NCBI GenBank assembly: GCA_022801475.1
Contig: JAAWSH010000009.1
Span: forward strand, 1-15,569
DNA length: 15,569 nt
Source of the DNA: Acutalibacter sp.
Lineage (GTDB): Bacteria; Bacillota; Clostridia; Oscillospirales; Acutalibacteraceae
Direction of reading: 5' to 3'
Shown: positions 6,758 to 13,152 of the stretch, one piece after another
Layout of the letters: each line of letters opens with the position of its first letter
How positions within the stretch are numbered: position 1 is the stretch's first letter
Notes under the pieces: generated by a model
Seen by the model: the letters and a program-made list of their open reading frames with translations, nothing else
Database searches by the model: none
Told to the model about the DNA's origin: nothing
Program-made: the position numbers and the translations under genes

Positions 6758-7447
6758 ATGTTTTTCGCCAATTTAATCGACCTTTTCTCCCATATCTTTT
6801 ACCTGCTGCTCCACGTCACCGGCACGGGCAGCTTTCCCCGGGCCCTCTCCTCCAGCCGGGAAAAGGCCTGTCTGGAAGAGTTTTCTCAGGGCAGCCAGGC
6901 TGCCCGCCGGGAACTGATTGAGCACAACCTGCGGCTGGTGGCCCATATTGTGAAAAAGTACTATGTCAACGGCAACGACCAGGAGGATCTAATCTCCGTG
7001 GGCACCATTGGGCTTATCAAGGCTGTGGATACTTTTGATCCTCATAAGGGGATCCGGCTTTCCAGTTATGCTTCTAAATGTATTGAAAATGAAATCCTTA
7101 TGTTCTTCCGCACTGGTAAAAAGTCCGCCCAGGATGTATCCATTAACGAGCCTATTGACACAGACAAAGACGGCAATGCCCTGACCCTGATGGACACGAT
7201 GGCCACAGACGACACGATGATCGACGACATAGACACCCGCATGAAGTCCCGCCGCCTTTACGACTACCTCCCCTCTTTAGAGCCCCGGGAGCGCAGCGTG
7301 ATCTGCATGCGCTACGGCCTAGGAGGCCGCAAGCCTCTGCCCCAGCGGGAGGTGGCGGATAAACTGAAGATTTCCCGCTCCTATGTGTCCCGCATTGAGA
7401 AACGGGCCCTGGAAAAGCTCCGGCTGCAATTTGAACAGGAAGGGTAG
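6758..7447 (+). CDS. sigK: RNA polymerase sporulation sigma factor, pro-sigma-K
   Basis: Late mother-cell sigma factor of endospore formation, 229 residues. The start is set by AAAGGAG before MFFANL; the frame extends further upstream but without family similarity. Residues 1-20 form a hydrophobic pro-sequence (LIDLFSHIFYLLLHV) followed by SFPRALSSSREK, matching the B. subtilis pro-sigma-K arrangement in which SpoIVFB removes about 20 residues. Region 2 is typical (LIEHNLRLVAHIVKKY at 53-68, DLISVGTIGLIKAVDTFDP at 77-95, ASKCIENEILM at 105-115). Region 4 ends with the helix-turn-helix ISRSYVSRIEKRALEKL at 205-221. The gene is intact, with no skin-type insertion. It stands alone between sugar genes, and no hairpin terminator follows it. 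Confidence 0.95.
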   Translation: MFFANLIDLFSHIFYLLLHVTGTGSFPRALSSSREKACLEEFSQGSQAARRELIEHNLRLVAHIVKKYYVNGNDQEDLISVGTIGLIKAVDTFDPHKGIRLSSYASKCIENEILMFFRTGKKSAQDVSINEPIDTDKDGNALTLMDTMATDDTMIDDIDTRMKSRRLYDYLPSLEPRERSVICMRYGLGGRKPLPQREVADKLKISRSYVSRIEKRALEKLRLQFEQEG

Positions 7448-7473
7448 ACAATTCCCCCATTCTATGCTACACT
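7445..7473 (+). promoter_or_regulatory. Promoter of the araD-epimerase operon
   Basis: TAGACA (7445-7450), 17 bases and TACACT (7468-7473) with an extending TGC form a fair sigma-A promoter. The -35 box begins on the sigK stop codon. A perfect inverted repeat ACTGT-AGAC-ACAGT (7471-7484) starts inside the -10 box and is a candidate operator. Confidence 0.6.
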
Positions 7474-7525
7474 GTAGACACAGTCAACATAAAAGCCAAG
7501 GAATCCCCACTTTAAGGAGGACATT

Positions 7526-8254
7526 ATGCTGGAAGAACTGAAAAAGCAAGTCTGCGACGCGAATTTGATGCTACCCAAATATGGACTGGTAACCTTTACC
7601 TGGGGCAATGTGTCTGGCATTGACCGGGAAAAAGGGCTAATGGTTATCAAGCCTTCCGGGGTCGAGTATGACGGCATGTCTCCTGAGGACATGGTTGTAG
7701 TGGACCTCCATTCCGGAGAGCGTGTAGAGGGCAAATGGAAGCCCTCCAGCGACACGGACACCCACCTGGCCCTGTACCGGGCTTTTCCAAACGTCGGCGG
7801 CATTGTGCATACCCACAGCCGGTGGGCCACCACCTTTGCCCAGGCAGGGCTCTCTATTCCCGCTATGGGCACCACCCAGGGGGACTATTTCTACGGCGAC
7901 ATCCCCTGTACTCGCCGGATGACCTCCTGGGAGATTGGCGGCGCCTATGAGATGGAGACCGGCTGCGTCATTGTAGAGACGTTCCGTGGTACGGACCCCA
8001 TGACCATCCCCGGGGTGCTGGTACACAGCCATGGGCCCTTTGCCTGGGGTACAGACCCTGTAAACGCGGTTCACAACGCGGTGGTGATGGAAGAAGTGGC
8101 CTTTATGGATTGGCATACCAAAGTGCTGAATCCCCATGCTGGCCGGATGCAGCAGGAGCTGCTGGATAAGCATTACCTGCGCAAACACGGAGAAAACGCC
8201 TATTACGGACAGGACGCGCAAGCCCAGGAAGCAAAGGAGCAAGCCCATGATTAA
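7526..8254 (+). CDS. araD: L-ribulose-5-phosphate 4-epimerase
   Basis: Zinc-dependent class II aldolase-fold enzyme that turns L-ribulose 5-phosphate into D-xylulose 5-phosphate, the last step of L-arabinose entry into the pentose phosphate pathway. The 242 residues align throughout with E. coli AraD: TWGNVS (25-30), KPSG (42-45), PSSDTDTH (73-80). The metal-binding histidines are H95 and H97 in VHTHSR and H169 in VHSHG. D120 before YFYG and Y227 near the end (HYLRKHG...AYYGQ) match the catalytic pair D120/Y229. The start has an AAGGAGG site. The paralogues UlaF and SgbE catalyse the same reaction in ascorbate or L-xylulose routes and cannot be excluded. A 14-residue Gln/Ala-rich tail follows the conserved end. 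It is the first gene of a two-gene unit. Confidence 0.95.
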   Translation: MLEELKKQVCDANLMLPKYGLVTFTWGNVSGIDREKGLMVIKPSGVEYDGMSPEDMVVVDLHSGERVEGKWKPSSDTDTHLALYRAFPNVGGIVHTHSRWATTFAQAGLSIPAMGTTQGDYFYGDIPCTRRMTSWEIGGAYEMETGCVIVETFRGTDPMTIPGVLVHSHGPFAWGTDPVNAVHNAVVMEEVAFMDWHTKVLNPHAGRMQQELLDKHYLRKHGENAYYGQDAQAQEAKEQAHD

Positions 8255-9029
8255 ACTCGGCGTATGCACCGGCCTGGAGAACGCCCCTCTTTTGGCAAAG
8301 GCCGGTTTTGACTATATTGAGACTGCTCTGAACGCTCTGGCCGCCCTGAGCGAGGCGGACTTTGACCAGGGGAAACATTCTCTGGTCCAAAGCGGCCTGT
8401 CTTGTGAGGCCGTAAACTGTATGCTGCCCGGGACCCTGGCGGTGGTGGGGCCCCAGGTAGACCGGGAACAGCTGACCAACTACCTAAAACTGGCCTTTGG
8501 CCGGGCCCAGGCCCTGGGGGTAGAGCAGGTGGTGTTCGGTTCTGGGGGCAGCCGGGGTGTGCCGGCTGGAACTTCCCACTGGCAGGCCTGGAAACAGCTG
8601 GCCGACTTTCTGGCTCTGGCCAGCCCCCTGGCGGCAGAACGCGGGCTGAAAATCGCCATAGAGCCCCTGTCCCGGCAGGAGTGCAATATCATTAACTGCG
8701 TTTCCGAAGCTTTGGCTCTGGCCGCGCTTTTAGACCTGCCCCAAGTGGGGGTGCTGGGCGACACCTACCACATGGCCCAAAACGGCGAGCCCCTAAGGGC
8801 CCTGGCTCAGCCCGGCAGCCGCCTGTGGCACCTGCACATTGCCTGCCCCCAGGGCCGCGCTTTTCCCAAAGTTGGAGACTCGGCCCATCAGCGGGGGGAA
8901 TATCAGAAGCTGTTCGCCATTTTAAAGGAGTCCGGCTACACCGGGCGGGTCAGTGTGGAAGGAAACAGCCAAGATTTTGTTCCCGACATTCAGGCCAGCT
9001 TTGCCCTTTTGGACCCGCTACGGCGGTAA
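8247..9029 (+). CDS. Sugar (phosphate) isomerase/epimerase, xylose-isomerase-like TIM barrel
   Basis: Predicted metal-dependent ketose 3-epimerase or isomerase of the AP-endonuclease 2 superfamily, 260 residues. The start overlaps the end of araD by 8 bases and has AAAGGAG upstream, so translation is coupled. Candidate metal ligands follow the tagatose/psicose 3-epimerase pattern: E139 (AIEPL), D172 with H175 (GDTYHM), H197 (HLHIAC), R204 and E238 (SVEGN); the 33-residue gap from the first Glu to Asp equals that in Pseudomonas tagatose 3-epimerase. Being co-translated with AraD points to an L-xylulose 5-phosphate 3-epimerase (UlaE role) or a free ketopentose epimerase supplying L-ribulose. 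It is not a close match to E. coli UlaE, so the exact substrate is open. An unusual Gly/Ser-rich loop [13 protein letters not shown] lies at 98-110. Confidence 0.85.
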   Translation: MIKLGVCTGLENAPLLAKAGFDYIETALNALAALSEADFDQGKHSLVQSGLSCEAVNCMLPGTLAVVGPQVDREQLTNYLKLAFGRAQALGVEQVVFGSGGSRGVPAGTSHWQAWKQLADFLALASPLAAERGLKIAIEPLSRQECNIINCVSEALALAALLDLPQVGVLGDTYHMAQNGEPLRALAQPGSRLWHLHIACPQGRAFPKVGDSAHQRGEYQKLFAILKESGYTGRVSVEGNSQDFVPDIQASFALLDPLRR

Positions 9030-9059
9030 TGGCCCAGAACGTCCCGAGGAAAAATAAGA

Positions 9060-9090
9060 GGGAGACCGGATTCACCCCGGTCTCCCTTTT
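9060..9090. terminator. Bidirectional terminator between convergent units
   Basis: GGGAGACCGG (9060-9069) pairs perfectly with CCGGTCTCCC (9077-9086) around a 7-base loop, with TTTT on the right and an A/T-rich run (AAAAATAAGA) on the left. It ends both the araD-epimerase unit and the kdgK gene, whose stop is at 9096. Confidence 0.92.
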
Positions 9091-9095
9091 GATAT

Positions 9096-10172
9096 CTACC
9101 GGCGAATGTCCCCGCCGCTATTTTCCAGGCCCCGCAAGGTCTCCAGGTCCTCCATCAGACAGGCGTCCCCCGCAATGCTGTGCTTCAGCACGCTTGCCGC
9201 CACGGCAAAATTTACCGCCTCCTGGGGCCCAAAACGATGGAGCAGCGCGTAAATCAGCCCCGCCGCAAAGGCGTCGCCGCCGCCCACCCGGTCCAAAATC
9301 TGGAAGGTATAGCTGGGGCTTTCCACGGTTTCACCCTCCATCCACAGGTAGGACTTCAGGCTATTTTCGCTACTGCTAGGTGCTTCCCGCACGTGTCGGG
9401 CTATGCAGCGCAGGTTTGGGTAGCGCTCCGCAAATTTTTCAAATACCGCCGTCTGGGCCACCCGGTCCGGTCGCATAGGCAGGCCATCCTTTACATCCCC
9501 TGCCCCCAAGTTTTCCGGGTCTTTCCACAGGTGATAAGGCTCTATGCCCAGCAGCACGTCCACATAGGGCAAGCACTGGGTACAGAAGTCCCGGGCCTGG
9601 TCCCAGCTCCACAGGGCTGAACGGAAGTTGCCGTCAAAGCTGACCACCAGCCCCAGCTCCTTGGCAGCGGCCAAACAGCGCAGCACAAGCTCCGCGCATC
9701 CCCTGGAAAGAGCCGGGGTAATGCCGCTTAAGTGCAGCCAGTGATACCCGGCCAGCAGCTTTTTTACGTCCACCTGGGCCAGGGCGTACTCGGCCAGGGC
9801 GCTGTGCTTTCGGTCGTACACCACCCGGCTGGCCCGGGGACCAAAACCCGCCTCTAAATAATACGTACCCATCCGGTGGGTGGGGGTCTCGGCTGGGGTG
9901 GAAAGAATCACCTGCCCACAGTCCACCCCATACCGCCTCAGGTGGCCCAGGGCGGCACGCCCCAGGGGGTTGCCAGGGACCACTGTGAAAAAGCTGCTGT
10001 CCACTCCCCAATTTGCCAGGGCCAGGGCGATGTTTGCCTCGCTGCCGCCGTAGTGGGCCAAAAAGCTCTCTGCCCCGGCCAGCATTCCGTGGTCCGGCGG
10101 GGTCAGACGCAGAAGAAGTTCCCCCAGAGTGATAAATTTTCCGCCCGCCAGGTTCCAAAAATCCCTCATCAT
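9096..10172 (-). CDS. kdgK: 2-keto-3-deoxygluconate kinase, PfkB family
   Basis: Cytoplasmic sugar kinase predicted to phosphorylate 2-keto-3-deoxygluconate to KDPG, the substrate of the aldolase encoded just upstream. It has 358 residues. N-terminal features: TLGELLLRL (15-23) and YGGSEANIALALANWG (41-56), the PfkB glycine pair. The YYLEAGFGPRASRVVYDR segment (104-121) is typical of the KDG-kinase subgroup. The second PfkB signature is DRVGGGDAFAAG (294-305), with D300 the catalytic base and GGGD instead of the commoner GAGD, as in other KDG kinases. Two ATGs are adjacent; GAGGAGG lies before the first. It starts 10 bases after the aldolase stop in the same operon. A fructokinase or ribokinase role is less likely in this context. 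Confidence 0.9.
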   Translation of the reverse strand: MMRDFWNLAGGKFITLGELLLRLTPPDHGMLAGAESFLAHYGGSEANIALALANWGVDSSFFTVVPGNPLGRAALGHLRRYGVDCGQVILSTPAETPTHRMGTYYLEAGFGPRASRVVYDRKHSALAEYALAQVDVKKLLAGYHWLHLSGITPALSRGCAELVLRCLAAAKELGLVVSFDGNFRSALWSWDQARDFCTQCLPYVDVLLGIEPYHLWKDPENLGAGDVKDGLPMRPDRVAQTAVFEKFAERYPNLRCIARHVREAPSSSENSLKSYLWMEGETVESPSYTFQILDRVGGGDAFAAGLIYALLHRFGPQEAVNFAVAASVLKHSIAGDACLMEDLETLRGLENSGGDIRR

Positions 10173-10182
10173 CTGTTCCTCC

Positions 10183-10827
10183 TCAGTTTTTCCGGGCGTT
10201 TTCTACAATCTCCCGGGACTCCCTGCACAGCCGGGTGATTTCTTCCCACCGGCCCTCCTCAATCAGGGAAGCCGCTACCATGTAGGAGCCCCCGCAGGCC
10301 GCGATCACTGGGCAGGCCATGTACTCGGCCAAATTTTTCAGGCTGATCCCTCCTGTAGGCATTACCTGAAACTGGGGGAAAGGCGCGCTCATCGCCTTGA
10401 TTTTGGCCAGCCCGCCGGACTGCTCGGCTGGGAAAAACTTAATCAGCCCCAGGCCGAACTTCAGGGCCGCGTGGTAGTCGCTGGGCGTGGTGCAGCCAGG
10501 ATAAATAGGTACGCCTTTTTTCTGGGCATAAGCTACCAGCTCACTGTCAAAGCCAGGGGTGACGATAAACGCGCCCCCTGCCGCCAAAGTCTGGTCAATC
10601 TGTTCCGTGGTGGTCACAGTACCCGCGCCCACAGTCATTTGGGGACAGGCCTTCTTCATCAGCCGGATGGCTTGCTGGGCCCCCGCCGCCCGAAAAGTAA
10701 CCTCCGCCACAGGCACATCCCCTGCGCACAGGGCCCGGGCCAGGGGCGCGGCGTCCCGCTCCGGACGGTTTAGCACAATAACGGGCACTATGCCCACCTT
10801 TGAAATTAGCTGGTCTATTTTCTTCAT
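10183..10827 (-). CDS. eda: KDPG / 2-keto-4-hydroxyglutarate aldolase
   Basis: Class I aldolase that splits 2-keto-3-deoxy-6-phosphogluconate into pyruvate and glyceraldehyde 3-phosphate; the final step of hexuronate breakdown with KdgK. It has 214 residues, the normal trimeric-aldolase length. The Schiff-base lysine is K130 in LIKFFPAEQ, with E42 and R46 in AEVTFR; all three are offset by exactly 3 from E. coli Eda (E45, R49, K133). VGAGTV (66-71), PGFDSE (91-96) and MPTGGIS (156-162) build the phosphate and substrate pocket. A GGAGGGAAA site precedes the ATG. It is the first gene of the eda-kdgK operon, divergent from the GH127 operon. Confidence 0.94.
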   Translation of the reverse strand: MKKIDQLISKVGIVPVIVLNRPERDAAPLARALCAGDVPVAEVTFRAAGAQQAIRLMKKACPQMTVGAGTVTTTEQIDQTLAAGGAFIVTPGFDSELVAYAQKKGVPIYPGCTTPSDYHAALKFGLGLIKFFPAEQSGGLAKIKAMSAPFPQFQVMPTGGISLKNLAEYMACPVIAACGGSYMVAASLIEEGRWEEITRLCRESREIVENARKN

Positions 10828-10896
10828 AGGTTTCCCTCCAAGTATTCTCTCTGTCCCCGCTGGGCAGGCTGGCGGGGTCCGCCATTGGATATGTAC

Positions 10897-10925
10897 AGCA
10901 TAACCCAGAACCCGCCCGCCGTCAA
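10897..10925 (-). promoter_or_regulatory. Promoter of the eda-kdgK operon
   Basis: On the minus strand TTGACG (10925-10920), a 17-base spacer and TATGCT (10902-10897) form a strong sigma-A promoter. The bases just after the -10 box (10896-10884, GTACATATCCAAT) resemble those after the facing GH127 promoter. Confidence 0.8.
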
Positions 10926-10974
10926 GTGTTTCTTCCCGCAGCCAAAAAACCTTCCAAATTTCAGGTCCGCCCCC

Positions 10975-11003
10975 TTGTTCTTTTGCCTCCTTTTTGATAG
11001 AAT
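10975..11003 (+). promoter_or_regulatory. Promoter of the GH127 operon
   Basis: TTGTTC (10975-10980), 17 bases and TAGAAT (10998-11003) form a plausible sigma-A promoter, back to back with the eda promoter. It is followed by GTACCTAATCCAT (11004-11016), a near copy of the sequence at the eda start site. Confidence 0.65.
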
Positions 11004-11082
11004 GTACCTAATCCATCTGCCCCCACGCAGCTGCCGGAGCAAAACACAGGCATTGCCGCAGATGAAAACCAGGAGGTTCTAC

Positions 11083-13128
11083 ATGAACAAAAACTATTTT
11101 AGCACTCCCATAGACATAAAGGCTGTGACCGTAGACGACCCGTTCTGGAGCGCCTTTCAGGAGACTGTACGCCGGGAGGTGATTCCCTACCAGTGGGAGG
11201 CCCTGAACGACCGGGTAGAGGGCGCTGCCCCCAGCTACTGTATGCACAACTTTCGGGCCGCAGCCCAGCTGATGGCAGAGAAAAAGGCCAGCCCGGGCTT
11301 TCAGGAGCCCGTCTACACAGACCGGGGCTTTGAGGCCCTGCCCCAGGACCCCGCCCATCCGGACCCGGACAAGTTTTTTGGCTATGTGTTTCAGGACACG
11401 GACTTTTCTAAGTGGATTGAAGCCGTGGGCTACTCTTTGACCCAGCACCCGGACCCCCAGCTGGAAGAGACAGCGGACCAGGCCATTGATCTGGTCTGTG
11501 CCGCCCAGCACGACAGCGGGTACCTGGACACTTACTATATCCTGAATGGAATGGACCGGGCCTTTACCAATCTGAAGGATCACCACGAGCTATACTGCCT
11601 GGGCCATTTGCTAGAGGGCGCAGTCGCCTATTACCAGGCCACAGGCAAGGACAAGCTGCTAAAGGCCGCCTGCCGTTTTGCGGACTATGTAGACTCCCGG
11701 TTTGGGCCAGAGCCGGAAAAATGTCAGGGCTACCCAGGCCACGAGATTGCCGAGATGGCCCTGGTGCGGCTGTACGAGGCCACCGGAGAGGAAAAGTACC
11801 TGCGGCTAAGCAAATTTTTCATCGACCAACGGGGCGCCGCGCCCAACTACTTTTTGCAGGAGGACCAGGCCCGAGCCGCTTATGAGGGCAAGCCCGCCCC
11901 AGAAGACAGCACCGCCCCCTATGCCTATTACCAGGCCCACAAGCCTGTGCGCCAGCAGGAGGAAGCCTTAGGCCACGCGGTGCGGGCGGGATATCTCTAT
12001 TCCGGTATGGCGGACGTGGCCAGACTGACCGAGGACCAGGAGCTGTTTGACGCCTGCCAAAGACTGTGGGACGAGATTGTGGGAGAAAAGCTGTACATTA
12101 CCGGCGGCATAGGCGGCACGGTCCACGGCGAGGCCTTCTCTTACCCCTTTGACCTGCCCAACGACACCGCCTATTCCGAGACCTGCGCCGCCATTTCCCT
12201 GGCCTTTTTTGCCCGGCGGATGCTGGAAATTCAGCCAAAAGTGGAATATGCCGACGTGATGGAGCTGGCCATGTACAATACCGCTCTGGCCGGTATGGCC
12301 CTGGACGGCAAAAGCTTCTTCTACGTAAACCCCCTCGAAGTGAACCCCGCCGCCTGCAAAACAGACGCCCGGCTGCGCCATGTAAAGCCCCAGCGGCAAA
12401 AGTGGTTTGGCTGCGCCTGCTGCCCGCCCAACATTGCCCGGCTGGTCACTTCCGCAGCCCAGTACGCTTTTACCGAGAATAAGGACACCCTGTTCACCCA
12501 CCTATACATGGGGGGCGAGATCTCCAAGCAGGTGGGCAGCGCCCAGCTGCGCCTAAGCTTGGAAAGCCATCTCCCCTGGCAGGGCAAGGCTGCCATGACA
12601 GTGCATACAGAAGAGCCCCTTCATTGCACCCTGGCTTTCCGGGTCCCGGGCTGGTGCCAGAATCCCAGCATTACCGGTCCCCAGGCCATGGAGCGGGTGG
12701 AAAAGGACGGGTACGTGTACTTTACCGGCATCTGGCAGGACGGAGACAGGGTCTGCATGGACTTCCCCATGGAGGTGCGCCTAAATGCTGCCAACCCCCG
12801 GGTGCGGGAGGACCTGGGCCAGGTGGCAATTACCCGGGGGCCCATCTGCTATTGCCTTGAGCAGGCCGACAACGGTGAAAACCTGCATCTGTGCAGAGTA
12901 GACGCTGGGCAAATTGACAAAGCGGAACTGGAAAAAGTCGCCATTGGCGGACAAGAGATGACCTCTATCCATGTGCCCGGTTTCCGCCAGGAGCCGCCTG
13001 CCCTGGGCGCCCCCCTGTACAACCGCTACACACCGGCAGCGGAACGCCCTGTTTGCCTAAAGTACATCCCCTATTACGCCTGGGCCAACCGGGGGTTGGG
13101 CGAGATGCGGGTTTGGGTGCGGGTATAG
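11083..13128 (+). CDS. Beta-L-arabinofuranosidase, GH127 family
   Basis: Glycoside hydrolase predicted to release L-arabinose from beta-1,2-linked arabinofuranosyl oligosaccharides, such as those on hydroxyproline-rich extensin glycans. It has 681 residues, against 658 in Bifidobacterium HypBA1. The (alpha/alpha)6 barrel covers about residues 1-460, followed by beta-sandwich domains. Active-site residues are offset by a constant 28-29 from HypBA1: E350 (HGEAF, acid/base), E366 and C368 (YSETCA), C446 and C447 (CACCPPNIARL), so the zinc-bound cysteine nucleophile site is intact. There is no signal peptide. The start is set by AGGAGG nine bases upstream; an upstream in-frame ATG at 10885 precedes the promoter and is rejected. 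First gene of a unit with the ADP-ribosylglycohydrolase-fold gene 24 bases downstream. Other activities of this large clan are possible. Confidence 0.92.
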   Translation: MNKNYFSTPIDIKAVTVDDPFWSAFQETVRREVIPYQWEALNDRVEGAAPSYCMHNFRAAAQLMAEKKASPGFQEPVYTDRGFEALPQDPAHPDPDKFFGYVFQDTDFSKWIEAVGYSLTQHPDPQLEETADQAIDLVCAAQHDSGYLDTYYILNGMDRAFTNLKDHHELYCLGHLLEGAVAYYQATGKDKLLKAACRFADYVDSRFGPEPEKCQGYPGHEIAEMALVRLYEATGEEKYLRLSKFFIDQRGAAPNYFLQEDQARAAYEGKPAPEDSTAPYAYYQAHKPVRQQEEALGHAVRAGYLYSGMADVARLTEDQELFDACQRLWDEIVGEKLYITGGIGGTVHGEAFSYPFDLPNDTAYSETCAAISLAFFARRMLEIQPKVEYADVMELAMYNTALAGMALDGKSFFYVNPLEVNPAACKTDARLRHVKPQRQKWFGCACCPPNIARLVTSAAQYAFTENKDTLFTHLYMGGEISKQVGSAQLRLSLESHLPWQGKAAMTVHTEEPLHCTLAFRVPGWCQNPSITGPQAMERVEKDGYVYFTGIWQDGDRVCMDFPMEVRLNAANPRVREDLGQVAITRGPICYCLEQADNGENLHLCRVDAGQIDKAELEKVAIGGQEMTSIHVPGFRQEPPALGAPLYNRYTPAAERPVCLKYIPYYAWANRGLGEMRVWVRV

Positions 13129-13152
13129 AAACCATATAGAAGGAGGCCCCTT

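Noticed and set aside
10885..11082. Upstream extension of the GH127 frame starting at 10885
   Set aside because: The extra 66 residues cover the promoter region, have no family similarity, and a strong AGGAGG site precedes the internal ATG at 11083.
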